Positions 46,331 to 58,583 of a stretch of 64,000 bases of DNA are shown here, piece by piece. A model generated the notes under the pieces. The model was not told where the DNA came from, did no database searches, and was given only the letters and a program-made list of their open reading frames with translations. Positions within the stretch are counted from its first letter, which is position 1; every line of letters begins with the position of its first letter. The DNA lies in contig MNCI01010832.1 of NCBI GenBank assembly GCA_015680685.1, positions 563-64,562 of the forward strand, read 5' to 3'. The DNA comes from Gnetum montanum. Taxonomy: Eukaryota; Streptophyta; Gnetopsida; Gnetales; Gnetaceae. A program made the position numbers and the translations under genes.

Positions 46331-47600
46331 ACTTATTCACCAAAATTGCAATGATTGTAGACCCAACTGAGAAGTCATGGCTTACTAATTACATAATGTA
46401 TCTCATCAAACAAGAACTTCCTATTGAATGGAACAAGAAATATAAGGAACAGTTCCTCCAAAAAGTGAAAAGATATATGGAAATAAATGAAAACCTTTAT
46501 AAGATATGTGCTAATGGGCTAATAAGATGGTGTGTTCTAGAAGAGAGTCAACAAAGAGTCCTATAGGATGCACACAAAGGACCATGTGGTGATCATTATG
46601 CAGGAGGAAGGATAACACTGAAATTGATGATGGTAGGTTACTTTTGGCCTAACATATTCAAGGATGCACACTAGTTTGCATGGTCTTGTGAAAGATGCCA
46701 AAGGGATGGAGGGCTAATAGCAAAAAATGATGGACCACAACAATGCATACTACCATTGGAGCCTTTCAACATTTGGGGAAATGACTTCATGGGTCCCATC
46801 ACACCATTGTCAAATGAAAAGTCTTACATTATAGTAATAGTTGATTATTTCACAACGTGGGCAGGAGAAGCTGTAGTCAAGGATTGCACAACGAAAATAG
46901 TTGTTAAATTCTTTCAACAACATGTGGTGAATAGATTTAAAGTACCATGCATGCTTATATTTGACAATAGACTCACTTTACAAGAGCTATATTCAAAAAC
47001 CCAATGCAAGAACTTGGGATGAATCACAAACTAACTACATCATATCATCCCCAAGAAAATGGTCAGGTAGAAGTGACTAACTAGGAAATCACAAGAATAT
47101 TAACTAGAATAGTTAGTCATTATAGGAAGGATTGGAGAACTAAACTTAATGATGCTCTATGTGCATATAGATTAACTTGGAAACTTCCTATAGGGTATTC
47201 TCTGTAAGAATTAGTTTACAGTAAGCTACCCACATTATTGGTTTAAGTGGAACTCAATACCCTTTCTACTACTAGTATACTTGACCTTGATTTAAGCTTA
47301 GCTTAAAGAGAGCACCTTATGAATCTCAATCTTTTAGATGAAAACCAATTGGTAGCTCATATGAGTAATGAGATTTACAAAAAGTACTCTAAATGTAGGT
47401 ATGATGCTAGAATAAGATAAGTGTTAATCAAGCCAAGCGATAAAGTCCTCTACTATAATCCTAATCATGTCCTATAAAGGCTAAGTTGAAAACCCTATGG
47501 TAAGAACCCTACATCATCCATGATACGTACTAATTCGTTGCCATGTAGATCTATCACCCAACAACCTCACAGAAGCTAATTCTTGTCAATATTCAATAGG
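46331..47600 (+). pseudogene. pol: Integrase region of element D
   Basis: Linker and zinc finger: DAHKGPCGDHYAGGRITLKL, then CERCQRDGG. Core: [20 protein letters not shown] (46765), then IFDNRLT where the second catalytic aspartate lies. The glutamate region (HHIIPKKMVR in one frame) is frameshifted. The sequence after 47100 can be followed only in pieces. Confidence 0.7.
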
Positions 47601-47699
47601 TCAAGCTATACCATGACTTTCCTTACTCTTTCAAGAACCCTATCCTATCTACCAAGTAGTTTACCACTCATTTCATCTTCCAATTATTCACTTGTCATG

Positions 47700-49320
47700 A
47701 CAGTCATGGGGGTGTTAAATTTGACACTCATGAATAAGTTTTTCTTTTGACATTTTTCTACTTTTCACCTTTTTACTTTTCTAATCAATCTTCACATTCT
47801 TTTATACTTTTTCCATTTCTTAATCATTTTCTATTCTTCAATATCTTTTAAATTCTTTTCTAATTTTTTCCATTCTAATCATTTTTTATAATTTCTCATT
47901 ACCTCTCTTGAATATATTTTTGTCAATTTTTCTAATAAAATGGAAAGAAATAAAAAAGTTGTAGTTCTAATAATGTGAATTTAACCTATATTATCAAATC
48001 ATTGAAGGATTGATCCTATATACAGTAAGATCACATCTTCCATCTACTCATTTTTAATAATAAGAGGTTCTTGCCATGGACATAATGATATTCTTTTCAT
48101 AATAAAACTAAATAAATTTATGATCATTATGCTTGAATAGAAAAGTGAAGAACCAAGTGGAAATGAAAAGGGTGTGACATTAAGGGTATTTGTGGATTCT
48201 CTAAGGATGCTACTATAAGTTTTATCCTACTGTTAAGTTGTATTATTTACTTGAGTTTGAATAAAAAATGAAAGTATGTTTAAAATAAGTGCTATCTTAT
48301 CATGTCACTAGAAAGACATGTTACCCATGCTTGAAGGTAGTCCTCTAGTAAAGTCAATGCATTAATAACCTAATAAATGCACAAAATAAAAATTTCTGGG
48401 GGTTCCACTAGAAAGACATGTTACCATGTGTGAAGGTAGGTGACTTAGAAATTTCAAGTTTTCTTGAAATCATATTAGTTATAGGGCTAGAAAGACATGT
48501 TACCCATGCTTAAAGGAAATCCTCTGTACAATGGCCAAGCCTCCTTTAAAAAATGAAGTGTGTTATTAATAAAACTACTTCCTTGAACCTCTTTTCTTGG
48601 TGGTGATACTTCTTGTAGTGGTGGTAATGTTATCGTCAATACTTTTGGGATGATACAATGCGATGTCACTAGCAAGTGGTATGAACTTGGTTTAAATCTT
48701 GGATGAAAAGGCTAATGATTACCTTAACCATATATTACACATGAAATTAATTATGCCTAGGGTAAGATACCTCATGTCCCATTTTCTGCAATCCTAGCTA
48801 CTCCCATTCCACCTCACTATTATATGTAATCATACTTTAATGATTTTGTATAATATAGTATTATTTTCTCATTAAGAAAATACTAACATGTGTGTTTTGG
48901 AAGAAAGGTCTATTTTACATTCAACTTCTTGACTACCTACAAACACTTGTAGGTGTGGTTATACAAGGACTCTAAGGGTTGGAGCCTGCTTGGGAAGGAT
49001 CCACTTGTATAACTCTTATGCTTCATACCTAATAACCAATACCACATCATCTTGTATCTCCAAAACACTTAAACAATCATTTTCACTTTCCTATATACTC
49101 ATAACTGATCATACTTGTTACAATTCCTATAAGCCATTTTCAGTAAATCTAATCAACTTACTTTGCCTAAGATTTCTTCTTTCATATACTTTTAATGATA
49201 AATTCTCATATTCTAAGCATCATCCTTACTCAAAAACCCTCTAAACCACTTCTACATCTTCCAAATTATTCATTTCACTTAATTTTTCCATCAAAAATTC
49301 TTTAAAATCTCAAATTTTTT
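47700..49320 (+). other. Post-pol non-coding region of element D
   Basis: AT- and pyrimidine-rich. A motif CTAGAAAGACATGTTACC with about 20 further similar bases occurs three times, at 48308, 48408 and 48487. From about 48560 to 49020 it is similar to element A (4440-4860). No gene was recognised. Confidence 0.55.
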
Positions 49321-49325
49321 GAGGG

Positions 49326-49505
49326 TGACGTCATAGCTACAATGTATTAGGCCCTAATACGTCGTAGTTATGATGTCATATCTATGATGTTGTCATCGAA
49401 AAAATCTATAAATTTGCATCAATAATTAGAAATGTTTTCATTTATCTCTGCAAAAATCTATATATATGCATCAAGAATTAGAAAGTTTTTCATTCTTCTC
49501 ATTTG
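49326..49505 (+). promoter_or_regulatory. Internal promoter-like module of element D
   Basis: An imperfect palindrome of about 54 bp (49326-49379) is centred on 49352 in GTATTAGG-C-CCTAATAC. It is followed by TATAAAT at 49407-49413. A block of about 50 bp with its TATA-like box is then duplicated: AAAATCTATAAATTTGCATC near 49401, AAAATCTATATATATGCATC near 49453. Position and layout match the module of B at 22012-22116 although the sequence differs. Confidence 0.45.
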
Positions 49506-50042
49506 ATGCATAAGGAGTTCATGCCATATTTCTAATCCTTTGATAACCAAACTTCCAAGCTTCATAACTGCATTACCATAGATCCAATTTATGTTATTCT
49601 TAAATCCTCGATCATAGGACAATCAAGTTAGTTAGGGGGGAGGGCGTTGCACATAGCTTGTGCGATTTGAGTAAAAAATTTTCGAACACCTAGAAGAATA
49701 TATTAAGGATAGGAACTATAATAACTATTCATATTTTAACCAAATAACCAAGAAAACTTTAAGATTTTTTCACAAACAATCATTCTGATATATATATATA
49801 TATATAAAGAAATAACCATTGTGAGAGATCATAAGAAACTAACTTATCCATAATACACTAGAAAATACAATAGTAAGGGTTTCTTTTTAAAATTTTTCTA
49901 ACTCTGCAATCATAATAAGAGTTATAAATTAATAATAAGGATAAATTTTAATCAAATCTAAGAACCCAAGAGAGGATTATGAATTGTTAGGAACTTATTT
50001 AAAATCCTTGGGTAAACTTAGATGCATCCTTTATGATTGCAG

Positions 50043-52778
50043 ATGGCTCCTAAAAGACTCACAGCTAAGGACCCTCACAACAAAGAGGCAAAAGACCTAG
50101 AGGAAGGGAACAAGCTAGAGAATAGTCTCCACAAGTTGAGCAAGAAGCTTAGTCTTCAACATTCATTACCAAACACTCATTATGGAACATTCTACACAGG
50201 TTGAAGCTAAAGCACTACCAGCTCAAGAGCAAGGATAGTGCCTTATGCTATTAAGTGAGTCCATCATATCCACAATCATTGTGAAACTTAACTTTGAGTC
50301 ATTCATGGAATTTGCACCTACCAATGTCTAAGAGAAAATCTAAGCCTCTTGTCTTTGGCCAACTCTATCATGTAGTGGAAAATGATACTTAGGAAAAGTC
50401 TACCAATTTCGGAAAAATAAATAAGATGGTGCCATAGTCAAAATTGAGGAAATCACAGGGCCCTATTTAGTGGAAGCAATCTGAAAGGCATTAAACCATC
50501 AAAATGTTAGAGCAAACATTGCACAAATATCTACAAGATTTGACACTGATGTAAAGAGGTTGTGGCTACAAAGGGCTTATGAAACAGAAGACAAAGAATA
50601 TAGTGGATTGTTCACTAAAGAGAAGATATATTTCAAGATCAAGACTTACCATATTTTTCCCACCAAAAGATTGAACATGATTTCCATCTATGTTATAAGA
50701 GCGCGTGTCATTATTATGGGGAAATTCCAAGAAAATATGAATTATTATTTTTATAAATTCAAAGAAGATTTGAAAAGAAGAAGTTATGAAAACTCACGTT
50801 ACCATTCCATTTCCTCATAAGAAGATTATGCAAGCAAGATGGGATTCTGGGCTACACTAATGATGTCCTACGCAAGGCCCAAAATACATCCTACACTGAG
50901 ATGTCAATGATAGTGCCTCCTAGGATAGATCAACTGTAGAAGCCAAAAAGCATTGAGGGAGCTACAAGATCCACAGTAGCTAAAAACATTCCAAATATAG
51001 AACAAGAACAAGTAAGATCCACTGGGTTAACACCAGTTGATGATAAACCTAGATCTAGTGGTTCACTAGCATAACAAGACTATAGGCCTTCTATAAGCCA
51101 TTTATAACAAATTGCACAAACCATTAGCTGGGGAAATAGATAAGTCTCAAGCATGTACCAAGTCAGAGATAATCTTGTAAGGCCTGCAGTATCAATAGGA
51201 TCGGCCAGTAGTTAAATATCATTACATGCAAGGGAAGATGAGGATTGGACATAAAAAATATCAAAGAACACTACATCCTTTTAGGTTATGCTAGAAACAA
51301 GAGAAGGAGCCATGGTTATGGTTATGTAACACTAGGATGTAGTAGGAGTAGCTGAAGTTATTACTAATCATATTAAGGCGTCTTTCAATGTTCTCGTTGT
51401 GTTGCCAGTATATCTGACTAGAACTAAAGATGCTGAAACCATAGTTGGAACCTCTATGGCCTCACAAGAACATGAGGATATCCTAGATTGATTGTTGTAG
51501 ATAAGGAAAGTAATACAAAGCCTCTTTGATATCCCTAGCGTTATCACTATAGTGCAATCTAAGATTATTTCAACAAAGGGTAAGATGGTAATGGCTAAAA
51601 CTAGAGTTGAACACATAGAAAATGATGTGCAAAGGTTGCAAGCTAAATTGGCATCATTGAGAGCAGAGAAATAGGACCCTACAAAATACATAGTGTTAGA
51701 ATAGCTAGAAAAATTCAAAATTGAATACCTAGTCCAATTAATAGCCAGAAATATCCAAGTGGAGATGGAAAAGGAGAAAGCAACATGGAATGCTTTAGTG
51801 GCTGAAGCACAAATGTATGCCCATGTCAAAGCCATAATTACCTTAGTAAAAGAAAACAAGAGAATTATTACTATATGTAAGGTTGATTGATATTGAGAAA
51901 TAGAAGAATGTTCTCAAAGAGAGCATCCATTAGCTTAGAAAGTAATTTGCAAGACTCAATAAGGACATCTAAAAATTGTCTAAGGAAAATAGAATCCTAT
52001 CAATAGAGGAAGTTTGTGCAATCTACTAGAAGTTAACTATTGAGATTAGCACATGATAAAACAAGGCCAAAAATCATGAAAGGCTAAAAGAACACTTTAG
52101 AGACTAAGTAGACATCTATAAACAAATTAATGAAAAATAAATCTAGATGGCTAAGGCCAAAATTAGTACATCACAACATAAACATCTGATTGACAATCGA
52201 TCTTGGATGGTCTTGCCCATATCCATCAAGTTGAAGTTAAGAATAAGGACCTACAAATCAAAGATTTCATAGAATACACGAGATTGGAAAATCTTTATTA
52301 TGCTAACCTAGTCATGATCATAGTAGGTAGACCAAGAAATGAAATCAAGTAGCAAGTAACCATAGTTTATGTGCTATATGAAAAAGAGTTTGTAGATAGG
52401 AAGTATGTCCAACAAAAGTTACACATGAAAAACTATGAACTTTAAGTAGTCAAGGCCAACTACTAGGATTAAAAGGATGTCATAGAAAATATGGCTTGTA
52501 AAATGATAGAATACCAAGAGTTGAGAAAAGTGGCTAAAGCATTTGAGAAAGAATGGCGACAGTTCATGGCATGCTAGTTAAAGGCGAATAAGCTATTTCC
52601 ACAACTGTATTGTCCATGGGAAGTACTAACTCTAGCAAACATCATCAAATTTTCTTGGATGATACATGATTTGAGATCATAAGAGGAACTTTGGACATTA
52701 CTTAATTGCTATTAATTTCAAAATATCAATGATAAAGAAAAGAAACCAATGGAGGAGCTACCACCACTAGGAACTTAA
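50043..52778 (+). pseudogene. Third ORF (post-pol coiled-coil protein) of element D
   Basis: The start ATGGCTCCTAAAAGACTC follows the acceptor-like TATGATTGCAG (50032-50042). Recognisable parts are FNIFP-like/AGxxL stretches around 50640-50760 corresponding to B's central domain, coiled-coil stretches at 51560-51880 and 52180-52560, LYCPWEVLTLANIIKFSWMI near 52605 (B has LPCPWEVPVSAHIGEVAWTV), and the end MEELPPLGT. Stops and frameshifts are frequent. The similarity to B over the whole length, including both ends, shows a real inherited ORF. Confidence 0.6.
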
Positions 52779-53008
52779 AGGCTTTATTGAGCTTTGAAGT
52801 TTTGTTTTATTTTTTTTTTGTTTTATTATCGTGTGTGTCCATCATGCCATGGATGATAATTTTGTAAACATCACTCGAACCACAATGTGGCATTCATAGT
52901 ATAGTTAATCATGTAGGTAAGTCATAGTATTCAAGTCTATATACAATCCAAAAAATTTTGTAAGGAAATCTATCCTCATTTTTTTTAACTCAAGGACGAG
53001 TTTTTAGT

Positions 53009-53022
53009 CAATCGTAGGGGTA
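53009..53022 (+). promoter_or_regulatory. Polypurine tract of element D
   Basis: AATCGTAGGGGTA ends directly at the 3' LTR start and aligns with GTCGTGGGGGTA before LTR A (5767-5778). The upstream bases CAAGGACGAGTTTTTA are also shared. Confidence 0.55.
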
Positions 53023-53198
53023 TGATAAAATCATTTTAAGTTGACAATGTAATATTGTATCTATGATATCGTAGCTTTGATTACATCATTGTAGATAAAA
53101 TGTAGTGGATCCTAGTCTCCACTATAAATACCAATCCATCATCATGTCAAAAAAACAACTTTGTTCTAACACTTAGAAAAATTCTTGTAGCTTATTTC
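53023..53198 (+). mobile_element. 3' LTR of element D, truncated
   Basis: The first 176 bases match 39622-39795, up to CTTATTTC; the sequence then switches to the reverse LTR of element R. Confidence 0.75.
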
Positions 53199-54202
53199 TG
53201 ATGAGCAATGGGGTACCCCTACGCCTAACCATATGAATCACAAACGTTCACACATGATTTGGTCAAATTCCATGGATGGGACTAGTTGTGGCATCTACAT
53301 TATTATGCCTTGATCACAGTTCATTGTCTTCCCACTTGGACTAGTGGTAGCTTTATCATGTATGGTTTAGTCCAAAGTGAGGCATATGATTCTTGATGTT
53401 GTTTTGGTCTTATGCTAACCCTAATGATAATAAAGAAATCAATTATTTAAACTAATTAACAATGGAAAGTAAAGTCTAAACTAGCCTATGAGCAATGATT
53501 GTTTGTTTCCAACTTGCCATACATGTCATGAACCCACGTATCAACTACTGGGATTACCAAGCAATATGCTACTAGGCGAATCAAACAATAATGCTACTAA
53601 GATTACCAAGCGAATACATGTTTATGCTTGAAACTGGTTGTGCTTATTCTACAAATTCATTAATATGCATGGAAACGTAAATATTAACTAAGTATATGGA
53701 ATATAAATTACATTAAAATTAAATTTAATCTAAGTTAGAGTGCTACAATGAATAAGACTCAATCTTGATCTTATTGTTGTTCATGGAATGTGTTCAAGTA
53801 CATTGCCACTCAAATAAGATGTTGTACAACTAACTCAGATCCACACTGTTGGCACTGATTGATTATTCTTTAAGACTACAAAATAAAACTACAATACTTC
53901 AGCTACTCTATTAATAAAAGAATGCTAATACACGGTGGGAGCATGCACATTTATAGGTGAAAATAAACACTACGTTGACGGGGCCATGTCAACATGTCAT
54001 TGCATTCATTAGCAGGGTCACATTGATGGGGCCTTGTTGACATGGTTGCTTCGAAGTGACTATGTTGAAGCAGTTGGGTTGAGGCAGCTACAACGAAGAG
54101 GCAGCATTGAAGCAGTTACCTTGAAGTAGCTACACGAGGCAGCTACGTCAAGGCAGTGACGTTGAAGCAACTACATCAACACAACCAATTGATGCTTCAT
54201 CA
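53199..54202 (-). mobile_element. 3' LTR of minus-strand element R
   Basis: On the minus strand it runs from TGATGAAGCATC (54202) to GGGGTACCCCATTGCTCATCA (53199), 1004 bp, with the family skeleton reversed (CTTGGTAATCCCAGTAG, AATAAGATCAAGATTGAG). It interrupts the D LTR. The minus-strand TATA box TATAAAT is at 53955-53949. Confidence 0.75.
53949..54195 (-). promoter_or_regulatory. LTR R promoter with long tandem array
   Basis: Upstream of the TATA box (minus strand) are repeated units of about 14-20 bp. The plus-strand variants are GTTGAAGCAGTTGGG, GAGGCAGCTACAACG, ATTGAAGCAGTTACC, CTTGAAGTAGCTACAC and GTTGAAGCAACTACATC. At least seven imperfect copies lie in about 150 bp. This array has no GATATC motifs. 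Confidence 0.55.
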
Positions 54203-54838
54203 TACCCCCATGACTAAATAAAAAGTCATCCTTGATTTAGTAGGATAGGACAAAGCTTTCTTTACAAAAAAATTGGGAATGATGGGATTAGCAACTGATG
54301 CTAACTATTGATTAACTCTGAGTGTTGCATTACAAAATATTATTCGATTGGATGCATTACAAAATGAAAAAATGACAAAAATATTGGATACAAATTGAAG
54401 ACTACAAAATTTGTAGAGGTCTTCAAAAATTTGCTGAAGATGATTATTCTTATTGCTACTGGCAATGGTAGATTTTCAACCTTGATTGTTATGTTGATGC
54501 TTCTCTAGTTATGTAGAAAATTCTTGAAGGATGGACTAAAATTGCTTCTCATTGTCCCATGGATCTAGTAAACATGCAATGCTTGAGTTGCTATCTTATA
54601 TACACTATGATTTGTCCATGGCAATATCCTTCGTTATCCCCTTCTTGGCTTCATTTTCATGCTTGGTAAAAGACCTTCTTCCTTAAGTGTTTCTTTTAGC
54701 ATCACCATGATGTTTGAAAATAGGATGTCAGAAAAATTTTAAAGTGGACATCCCTAGCCCCCATGACTAATAAGTGTAACTTCGGAAGCACACAAGTTTT
54801 TGAACAATTGAAACCAAAGGCCTAATTTAGAAGATGCT
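54203..54838 (-). mobile_element. Element R, internal 3' end (minus strand), truncated
   Basis: Next to the LTR the minus strand has AGTCATGGGGGTA preceded by AAGGATGACTTTTTATTT, the family polypurine region, so this is the 3' end of R's internal part. The rest, about 600 bp, is decayed. CATTGTCCCATGG-type fragments and a second TAGTCATGGGGGCTAGG stretch near 54760 are visible. It is cut by LTR 3 at 54839. Confidence 0.5.
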
Positions 54839-55721
54839 TGATGAATCATATTTTTCCTGGCTCCAATATTAGATATTTGATGTCAAAGCCCTGATATTGG
54901 GTACGAGATATTGGATCCCAAGATGCAATGTCAGATATATGATATTGCAGGGTATGTGTTGGCCTATAAATATAGTGCTTGGGCATACAGTTTCCATATA
55001 ATTTTTGCCATAGCATAGGAGAGCTTTGGTAGTTTCTTTTCTTTAGAGTTAGAATATTTTCCAAAGTGCTCGTAGTAGGAGTCATTGAGTGAACGGATCT
55101 TTATTTGAGCATTATCATACCTAAGCATAGTAGTGTGTGTGGTAATAAAGACGAGCTTTCTGATCAAACCTTGCAGCACCTTGGCTAGCTTAAATATTTT
55201 ATTCATGAATTTAATGTTTTATGCAATTTCTTTTAATACTCCCAAGTAATTAAGCAAAAGTAAGCTAGTTCAATTAAATTGGAATTAAGTAAGCACATAA
55301 ATATGATCACTTTGAGCATGCATATGACTCTTGGTAATCCCAGAAATGCTTAATGTTTGGTAACCTAGCGGTGTTATACATGATCAGGATGTGCATGGAA
55401 AGTGGGACCAAATACTTATGTTAGAATAGTTAGTTATTAATTAGTAATTAAATTAGTTAAATTTATTTATAAATTAAGTTTCTATCTAATGTTAATTGTA
55501 GATAAATAAAACATAAAATAATAAAAATCATGTGCCTTAATTACACTTAACCATATGAGTAAGCTCCACAAGTGTAGTTGAGAAGACAACAATTATCACG
55601 ATTAGATCTCACATCTTGAAACCAGTGTACTTAGGAACTTAAGGTGTGCAAAAGTTGACTAGATTGGATGTGAACGCTTGTGATTCGTATGGTTGGGTGT
55701 AGGGGTACCTCGTTGCTCATC
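54839..55721 (+). mobile_element. 5' LTR of element 3
   Basis: 883 bp, TGATGAATCATA to GTTGCTCATCA. The U3 array at 54880-54955 has GATATT, AGATATATGATATT and related motifs, followed by TATAAATA at 54965-54972. It shares GTGATTCGTATGGTTGGGTG with LTR B. Confidence 0.8.
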
Positions 55722-55740
55722 ATTGATGTCATTGTCAGGG
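55722..55740 (+). promoter_or_regulatory. Primer-binding site of element 3
   Basis: TTGATGTCATTGTCAGGGA aligns with the sites of B and D; differences from the tRNA-Asp type are mostly C-to-T and G-to-A. Confidence 0.5.
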
Positions 55741-55883
55741 ATCTTTAGTTATTACATGCACTATCTAGGACTTATTGAAAAATTATTCAAGATTGTTACA
55801 ACGAATCCTAAATTCATATCATGCATTAAAATAACTATATCAATTTTATGAAGCACACCACGTTTCTTATTTTCTAACACAAG

Positions 55884-57396
55884 ATGTCTTCTTCTCATAG
55901 GAGTAATTCTCCACACACATGTGATGGAGTAAATCAATAGGTGCCCCAAAAATACAGAGTGGTATATGCTCATGCTGATGAGTATGTATCCAATTTCATC
56001 TTCATCCTACGCTAGGATGAATGGCTGCAGGGGTGAGACATGCAGGGCAACATTATGTTGTTGCATGATCAATCCATTCCTACGATGCTCCAACAAACTC
56101 TTATGTGATTAGGCCTCCATGAACTTCATGCTAAGTATGTTGTGCAGGATAGTGATGCCAAGGATTATCATCCCACTGAGGCACAATGTCTAAGGGATCG
56201 ATAACTAGAGTAGCACTATGGATCTATGAAGGGGAAGTGGTTCAATGATTCCCCATACTTGCTATACCAAAAAGATGGTGGAGAACCCATCTTTGGGGGT
56301 TTTCCATTTAGAAAAAATCCTCTCTTTGAATTTTTTGAAGGAGGTCAAAACCAAAACTTGTAGTCCATAATCCATTATCTAGGTTTTGGAAAAAATGGAT
56401 CCAATGACCAAGGGGGATCCAAGGAGGAAAGTCATGGTAGATATGCAGATATGAAACATGATTGTGATCATGGCTAGAATCATTGAAGAGGGGGTGGCAA
56501 GAACTGTGATGATGCTAGTCCTCCTTCCTCTTCACTTTCGTCATCATCTTATTCCTCTTCTTGCTTTGAATGCAACCGTAAGGGGTGAAATTGTGATGGA
56601 GGTGATTGATGGAACCGAGATGGTTGTAGGGACCATCAGGTAAGTCAAGAATCAGGGCACGGGAATTCGAGAGAGACTCACCACCATGAATGAAAGGGTA
56701 GTAAAGGGCATTGAAGGCATTGGAATCATGGCCTCAATGAACCTTTACTTACTACTCAAAGCAAGCTAAACATTGCAAAGGCGATGAGAATTCCTACAAG
56801 GCACATTAAGGATAGTCGAATCAAGAGGCTAGACATGAATAATATCCCTAAGTTCGAAGGGGGATATAACTTTGATCTGCTGAACCATCTTTAAGCTTTC
56901 CATGATGCTTGTTCCTTGCAAAATATAAAAAAAATTGGCAAAATCTTAGACTATTTTCGAGGACACTCATTAAAGAAGTAGAGAGTTGATACTGGTCCTT
57001 AGAACTAGAATCCATTAGATAATGGAGTACAATGCTCAAACTATTCAATTTAAGTATCAGACGTATTCTTGAGTGTCCAACTTGAGCAAATAGATCCAAG
57101 GATGAAAACAAGGGATATATGAACCCTTGGATGCTACCATGGGTTGATATTATTCCTTATTGCACAGATGTCTTGGCCATGATTATTCTCAACTGGGAAA
57201 ACTTTATTACATTGTAGATGGGTTCCAATCAGAAACGTGAAGAACTATCAGCATTTATGCCCAAGGGTGATTGTCATAATTAAGAGCCCATAAAATTCAA
57301 TTGTTGATTGAGTAGGTAGTGAAAGAAGAAGGAGAGTTGGGGAAACATGAAAGTGCAAAAGAATACAATTGTGATCCTTCCATTCTTAAGAGGGAG
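55884..57396 (+). pseudogene. gag: gag of element 3, first part
   Basis: It starts MSSSHRSNSPHTCDGVNQ, like B. A Ser-rich part lies at 56515-56570. MNNIPKFEGGYNFD.LNHL (56835) and WYRSLELESIR-like sequence (57000; here W.SLELESIR) follow. The frame stops at LKRE, where a 2.95-kb element has inserted. Stops are frequent. Confidence 0.6.
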
Positions 57397-57909
57397 TGTT
57401 GGCACATTTGGCCATTCCATGGAATAGTTGGAATATTTTATTAAAAATTGGAAGAATATATATGGTTGTAAATTTAGAAGTAAATTACAGCTTTAGTGTT
57501 GTGGGTTGATGGGTGTTTTTGGAGGATTAATCCACTGGTAAATAATTTGATGTTGAAGCCTTCTGGATACAAAATGAAAGCGCCAGATTATTCCTTTATT
57601 AAAGATTGGAAGATAGTACTATAGCAAGGAAGGAATTATATTATTTACGTGAGAAGCACTAGTGAAGAACGTGCTCTAAAATTGTTGGAAAGATCCCGAT
57701 TGTTAAGCCCGGTTGTATCCTTTGGCCTTAAGATAATGTTTGAAACTCCTTGCAAATTAGAAAATAAAACAAAAATCAGCAGCGCCTCCGTCGTCCTGAA
57801 GATTATATAGCGATGAGAGTGGAGGAAAAGGAGACTACAGTTGGACCAACGTCCTAACACTGTATACCTGCTGATCGCAGCAATGGCAGGGAAGAAAACA
57901 CCATAGAAA

Positions 57910-58583
57910 TTAAGATAATATCAGTGGAGGTGTAGTTGTAGGAAAAGGCAAAGGAAAATCACACTGTTCCTGGAAAATCATGCCATAGTAAATGTTCAAA
58001 ATCGCCTGCCGCGCGACATTCATCCTGGCGTAGATGGGCATCACGAAAACTGCCATCAAGATGGGCATAACCAAGTCCCTAGGGCATGAAACATCTTTGC
58101 TATAAACGCAGGGATATTTTAAAAAGAAATCGAAACCCTCTTCCACACAATATACGGAGAAAGGAGTCACGTTTTGTTGAAACCCCAATTTTATTTTAAG
58201 TTTTGCAGGCCGTAGCCGTTTCAGTTGTGCGGGCTGCAATGGTTTTGAAGGTTCCTGCGGTTTTGTCGGATGCAGATCCACAACACATTCGCCCTTGGTT
58301 CTGTGATCAATGACAATGGCGGTGACGATTCTGAAATTTTTTTTAAAAAAACGCAGGAAGCCCTAAGCCAATTTGGGGCAAAACAAAAATCCCAAGCAAT
58401 TGAAAATCCTCTGTGTAGAACCGTATGTTCAGCACATCGTTTTTCAAGAAAAATCCTTCTCCTCCAGCAACTGAACACCACACCACGCGACAACGAAGCT
58501 AGATGCAGCGGCAAAGCCTTCTCCCGTGGTGGCAGTTGGTTACGATTTTGCAAGGCCTTATTGTGTGGTGGTAGTTCAAACAT
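57910..58583 (-). pseudogene. Gene-like ORFs inside the 57397-60350 insertion, product unknown
   Basis: On the minus strand, 57910-58281 is open for 123 codons (including SVYCVEEGFDFFLKYPCVYS and ARMNVARQAILNIYYGMIF) and 58221-58583 for 120 codons in another frame. The plus strand 58270-58659 is open for 129. The region is richer in CG than its surroundings. No family was recognised. It may be a captured host-gene fragment in the LTR, or chance ORFs in a CG-rich U3. Confidence 0.25.

Larger units (their letters stand above)
39622..53198 (+). mobile_element. Ty3/gypsy (Athila/Tat-type) element D
   Basis: Same plan as B: 5' LTR 39622-40534, primer site 40535, gag from 40675, protease near 43300, reverse transcriptase (45020-45500), RNase H (45500-46250), integrase (46340-47500), long non-coding region, third ORF 50043-52778, polypurine segment 53009-53022, 3' LTR from 53023, truncated at 53198 by element R. 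Solo LTR E interrupts pol. It is more AT-rich and more broken than B, so probably older or longer methylated. It keeps the RNase H that B lost. Confidence 0.8.

Noticed and set aside
48308-48525. CRISPR-like spaced repeats
   Set aside because: Only three imperfect copies with unequal spacing in a plant retrotransposon; no biological basis.
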